DNA from: Fodinibacter sp963834965
GTDB taxonomy: Bacteria > Actinomycetota > Actinomycetes > Actinomycetales > Dermatophilaceae
Assembly: GCA_963834965.1 (NCBI GenBank)
Contig: CAWIEI010000017.1
Location: 62,001-126,000, forward strand
DNA: 64,000 nucleotides
Reading direction: 5' to 3'
Within the stretch, counting starts at the first letter, position 1. Each line of letters starts with the position of its first letter. The notes beneath the pieces were generated by a model. The model saw only the letters and a list, made by a program, of their open reading frames with translations, ran no database searches and was not told the DNA's origin. This document shows positions 61,186 through 64,000 of this stretch, piece by piece. The translations under genes and the position numbers were made by a program.

Positions 61186-61568
61186 GTGTTCTCGATCGCG
61201 GCGAGGTAGGCCGCGGCCAGCCGCTCGAAGCGGTTGGCGGTCAGCTCGACCTCGTCGCCCACGGCGAACCGGAGCACGGTGCGCTCGGGCGCCCAGTGGA
61301 TCGGCTCGAAGACCCGCAGTGTGCCGGCGTTGCCGACCACCGAGTCGGCGATCACGCGCACCTCGTTCATCGGGTTCCCGTCATCGCCCTCGAGGTCGCG
61401 CTCGCGGTGGGCGAACCAGGCGTCGAGCACGACCACGGCCTGCACGAACACCAAGCTCTCGAGGGTGCTGTCCTCGACGTCGTTGGCCGCCCAGACGGCG
61501 AGCAGCGCGTCGCAGCTGTCGCGACAGGCCTCGATCTCGGCGGAGGTGTAGGCGTTGCGAACGGGCAC
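61167..61568 (-). CDS. Hypothetical protein
   Basis: 133 aa from GTG 61568 (VPVRNAYTSAEIEACRDSCD). The sequence is rich in acidic and aromatic residues with a helical N-terminal half (DALLAVWAANDVEDSTLESL, VFVQAVVVLDAWFAHRERDL) and a beta-rich middle (HWAPERTVLRFAVGDEVEL). I do not recognise a family. It overlaps the end of the IclR remnant by 19 nt and lies downstream of the M50 peptidase gene. Confidence 0.65.
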   Translation of the reverse strand: MPVRNAYTSAEIEACRDSCDALLAVWAANDVEDSTLESLVFVQAVVVLDAWFAHRERDLEGDDGNPMNEVRVIADSVVGNAGTLRVFEPIHWAPERTVLRFAVGDEVELTANRFERLAAAYLAAIENTYLEIG

Positions 61569-61625
61569 GGGTGGCTCCTCGGGGTGGGCTCGTCCTCGTG
61601 GCCGGAGCCTACGCCGCCGCGCAGC

Positions 61626-62342
61626 TCAGTGCAGGGCGCCCGAGGCGTCGAGCACCGTGGTCCCGGCGAGCCAGGTGGCCCAGGCGAGCACCACGGCGAA
61701 GGTGGTGTTCCAGATCGCACGGGGCACCCGGGTGAGCCGCGCCAGCACCCCGGGGTCGCTCACCGCGGGGTCCGTCGCGGCGACCACCGCGCCGAGGTGG
61801 CGCCAGGCACCGACGATGAGCACCAGGCCGGTGCCGACGACCACCTGCGCCTGCAGCTGCGGCGACCCGGCCCACCAGAGGGCACCGGTGGCGACGACGG
61901 CCACCGCCACGACGAGCGCGGTCAGCCCCGAGCGCACCCGCAGTGCGCTGGTGACGAGCACGGCGAGGACGCCGGTCAGCACTGGCGCCGACCAGCCGCG
62001 CACCGCGAGCCACACCGCGAGGGCGCCGACGACACCGGGCGCCGGGTAGCCCGCCCAGGTCGTGAGCACGCGGCCCACCCCGCGCGCCGGCCCCACCGTG
62101 ACGGCGTGCCCGGACATGTCGCCGCGCAGCACGAAGCCGGTGAACCGGCGGCCGCACAGCATCCCGATGCCGGCGTGGCCCAGCTCGTGCACCAGGGTGA
62201 CGGCCAGGCGCACCACCCGCCAGACCGGCTCGACCGCCACGGCCACCAGGGCCGCGACGAGCACGACGAGCACGGGCGTCCCGGCGAGGGCGATGCCCTG
62301 CTCGGGCACGACCCGCGACCAGACCTGCTCGAACCAGTTCAT
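61626..62342 (-). CDS. M50-family membrane metallopeptidase
   Basis: 238 aa polytopic protein of the peptidase M50B-like group. ATG 62342 (MNWFEQVWSRVVPEQG) is the start of similarity. The zinc motif HELGH (His52, Glu53, His56) lies in or near the second helix (VRLAVTLVHELGHAGIGMLC). About six further hydrophobic segments follow, with DPAVSDPGVLA in a loop probably supplying the third ligand. Intramembrane proteolysis is possible; many members are uncharacterised. It is immediately upstream of the hypothetical gene on the same strand. Confidence 0.88.
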   Translation of the reverse strand: MNWFEQVWSRVVPEQGIALAGTPVLVVLVAALVAVAVEPVWRVVRLAVTLVHELGHAGIGMLCGRRFTGFVLRGDMSGHAVTVGPARGVGRVLTTWAGYPAPGVVGALAVWLAVRGWSAPVLTGVLAVLVTSALRVRSGLTALVVAVAVVATGALWWAGSPQLQAQVVVGTGLVLIVGAWRHLGAVVAATDPAVSDPGVLARLTRVPRAIWNTTFAVVLAWATWLAGTTVLDASGALH

Positions 62343-62382
62343 GACGGCACCGTGGTGCGCGGGCGGGGCCCGCTCACCTCGG

Positions 62383-63831
62383 TCAGCGCGAGCGGCGGCT
62401 CGCGCCCTCGGAGAAGGAGGCCGCCGAGCGGGCCGGCCGCGAGGAGGTGCTGTAGGTGGATGCCGGGCGGCCGGAGGCCGGGCGGGCGGACGAGCCGCCG
62501 GCGCCGCGACGGCGCTGGCCGTTGCCACTGTTCCCACCGTTGGCCGAGGTGCGCTGCTTCGTACCGGACCCGTTGCGCTGGCCGCCACCCTGGCCACCGC
62601 GGCCTCGACCGCCGCCCTGGCGGGCCTGGGTGCTCGGCTCGGGCAGGGCGATGCCGCCCTCGAAGGAGCGCTCACCGGGGGCGAGCTGCTGCAGCAGCGG
62701 GTGCGTGGAGGTGACCCGGGTGGTCGTGGGGTTCACGCCCGCCTTGCGGGTGAGGTCGCGAACATCGCGCACCTGGTCGTCGGTCATCAGCGTGATGACC
62801 GTGCCCGAGGCGCCGGCCCGGGCGGTGCGCCCCGAGCGGTGCGTGTAGGCCTTGTGCTCGACCGGCGGGTCGGCGTGGATGACCAGCGCGACGTCGTCGA
62901 CGTGGATGCCGCGGGCGGCGATGTCGGTGGCGACCAGGGTGCGCGCCGCGCCGGAGTGGAAGGCGTCCATGGTGCGGGTGCGGGCGTTCTGGCTGAGGTT
63001 GCCGTGCAGCTCGACCGCGGGCACGCCCGACCCGTTGAGCTGGCGGGCCAGCTTCTTGGCGCGGTGCTTGGTGCGGGTGAACACGACGGTGCGGCCGGGT
63101 GCGGCGACCAGGTCGAGCAGCACCGGCAGGTGCCCGTCGGCGGTCACGTGCAGCACGTGGTGCGACATCGTCGAGATCGGCGACTGGGCCGAGTCGGCCT
63201 GGTGGGTCACCGGGTTGTGCAGGTAGCGCTTGGCGATGACGCTGATGCCGCCGTCGAGCGTGGCGGAGAACAGCATCCGCTGGCCCGACTGGGGGGTGGC
63301 GTCGAGCAGGCGGCGCACCTGGGGCAGGAAGCCGAGGTCGGCCATGTGGTCGGCCTCGTCGATGACGGTGATCTCGACGGCGTCGAGCGACACGTGGCCC
63401 TGGCCGATGAGGTCCTCGAGCCGGCCGGGGCAGGCGACGACGACGTCGACGCCGCGGCGGATCGCGGCGACCTGGGGGCCCTGGCCGACGCCGCCGAAGA
63501 CGGTGCGCGAGGTGAGGCCGAGGCGCTGCGCGAGCGGCGTCATCGCCTCCTCGATCTGGGTGGCCAGCTCACGGGTCGGGGCCAGGATGAGCGCGCGCGG
63601 CCGCTTCGGCTGCGGGCGCTTCCCGCTCGCCGCGAGGCGGCTGAGCAGGGGCAGCACGAACGCGATGGTCTTGCCGGAGCCGGTGCGGCCCCGGCCGAGC
63701 ACGTCGCGACCCGCGAGGGAGTCGGGCAGCGTCGCGGCCTGGATCGGGGTGGGCGTCGTGATGCCGCCGGCGGCGAGCACCTCGACGAGGGGGGCGGGCA
63801 CGCCGAGCGTGCCGAAGTTCGGGGAGGACAA
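62383..63831 (-). CDS. DEAD-box ATP-dependent RNA helicase (RhlE-like)
   Basis: About 482 aa. A TTG at 63831 follows AAGGA with good spacing and gives SSPNFGTLGVPAPLVEVL; GTG 63846 is the longer alternative. Motifs: Q motif region TPTPIQAATLPD, I GRTGSGKT, Ia PTRELATQ, Ib ACPGR, II DEADHMAD (variant of DEAD, matching DEADxMAD), III SATL, V TDIAARGIHVD, VI HRSGRTARAG. The C-terminal 90 residues are a Gly/Arg/Ser/Gln-rich low-complexity tail, typical of cold-shock or ribosome-associated helicases. The 150-nt leader to the window end is long enough for post-transcriptional control. Confidence 0.92.
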   Translation of the reverse strand: MSSPNFGTLGVPAPLVEVLAAGGITTPTPIQAATLPDSLAGRDVLGRGRTGSGKTIAFVLPLLSRLAASGKRPQPKRPRALILAPTRELATQIEEAMTPLAQRLGLTSRTVFGGVGQGPQVAAIRRGVDVVVACPGRLEDLIGQGHVSLDAVEITVIDEADHMADLGFLPQVRRLLDATPQSGQRMLFSATLDGGISVIAKRYLHNPVTHQADSAQSPISTMSHHVLHVTADGHLPVLLDLVAAPGRTVVFTRTKHRAKKLARQLNGSGVPAVELHGNLSQNARTRTMDAFHSGAARTLVATDIAARGIHVDDVALVIHADPPVEHKAYTHRSGRTARAGASGTVITLMTDDQVRDVRDLTRKAGVNPTTTRVTSTHPLLQQLAPGERSFEGGIALPEPSTQARQGGGRGRGGQGGGQRNGSGTKQRTSANGGNSGNGQRRRGAGGSSARPASGRPASTYSTSSRPARSAASFSEGASRRSR

Positions 63832-64000
63832 GAAGATTTCCTTCACGGTGCATGGGGTCGTCGCGACCGTCGTGGTCGGCGTCGACTCGGATGTTCTGCC
63901 GGGCGGGGCTCTGGGCCGCGGCGCCGCGTGGCGGGGGCTGGCCCCGACGCGAAGGCATCGACATCAAAGAAGCAGGGCCCGAGGCAGAAGGCGGGCCGCT

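Overview
The window is very GC-rich, with almost all third codon positions G or C, frequent GTG starts and many 1-8 nt start/stop overlaps. Gene content points to an actinobacterium of the order Micrococcales, and protein flavour suggests the Dermatophilaceae/Intrasporangiaceae group (inference; no 16S gene is present). The block ppiA-like / rhomboid / crgA / DUF881 / trpG-like glutaminase / pknB / pbpA / rodA / pstP / fhaB / fhaA / tRNA-Leu is the conserved actinobacterial growth and division cluster, which usually lies close to oriC, so the window is probably origin-proximal.

Layout. 1-6.5 kb: end of a sugar ABC permease, a GH13 alpha-glucosidase, a PEP-mutase/isocitrate-lyase-like enzyme, a SNF2-type helicase, a tandem palindromic repeat and a secreted transglycosylase-like protein. 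6.5-14.1 kb: a catabolic island with an FGGY kinase, an MFS transporter, an unusual class II aldolase/class III aminotransferase fusion, a divergent TetR regulator with a perfect 18-bp palindrome, a VOC protein and a maleylacetate-reductase-like dehydrogenase. The fusion gene and the VOC gene each carry one +1 frameshift. 14.2-18.8 kb: a secreted beta-helix protein, decayed gene remnants, a RidA protein and a lipoprotein. 18.8-24.3 kb: lactate utilisation (FAD/Fe-S D-lactate dehydrogenase, lactate permease, divergent GntR regulator with operator). 24.4-37.5 kb: an amphipathic-repeat membrane protein, the growth/division cluster and a pirin. 37.5-38.3 kb: 83-bp tandem repeats, tRNA-Leu(CAG), a strong terminator and duplicated tRNA 3' ends.

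38.2-45.2 kb: a MarR/FAD-monooxygenase pair with twin palindromes, a minus-strand set (SDR, lipoyl-less acyltransferase, membrane esterase, SGNH hydrolase) and an iron-storage operon (bfd-like ferredoxin plus bacterioferritin) behind a DtxR/IdeR-type box. 45.2-52 kb: GNAT, TPR-like protein, a two-component system and a large secreted Ig-like protein whose glycine tract contains a frameshift. 52-64 kb: a DUF3516-type helicase, a GyrI-like protein, DUF2461, an aldo/keto reductase, a large secreted ExeM-type nuclease, a deletion scar joining alcohol dehydrogenase and IclR remnants, an M50 metallopeptidase and a DEAD-box RNA helicase.

How the genes work together. PknB/PstP with FhaA/FhaB, RodA, PbpA and CrgA form the phosphorylation-controlled peptidoglycan elongation and division module. 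The lactate genes and their GntR repressor form a substrate-inducible unit. The kinase-transporter-aldolase/aminotransferase operon looks like uptake, phosphorylation and cleavage/transamination of an unidentified sugar or amino-sugar; it is the best candidate here for an undescribed pathway. Three independent +1 shifts in G/C runs mean that base-level accuracy should be confirmed before calling those genes dead.
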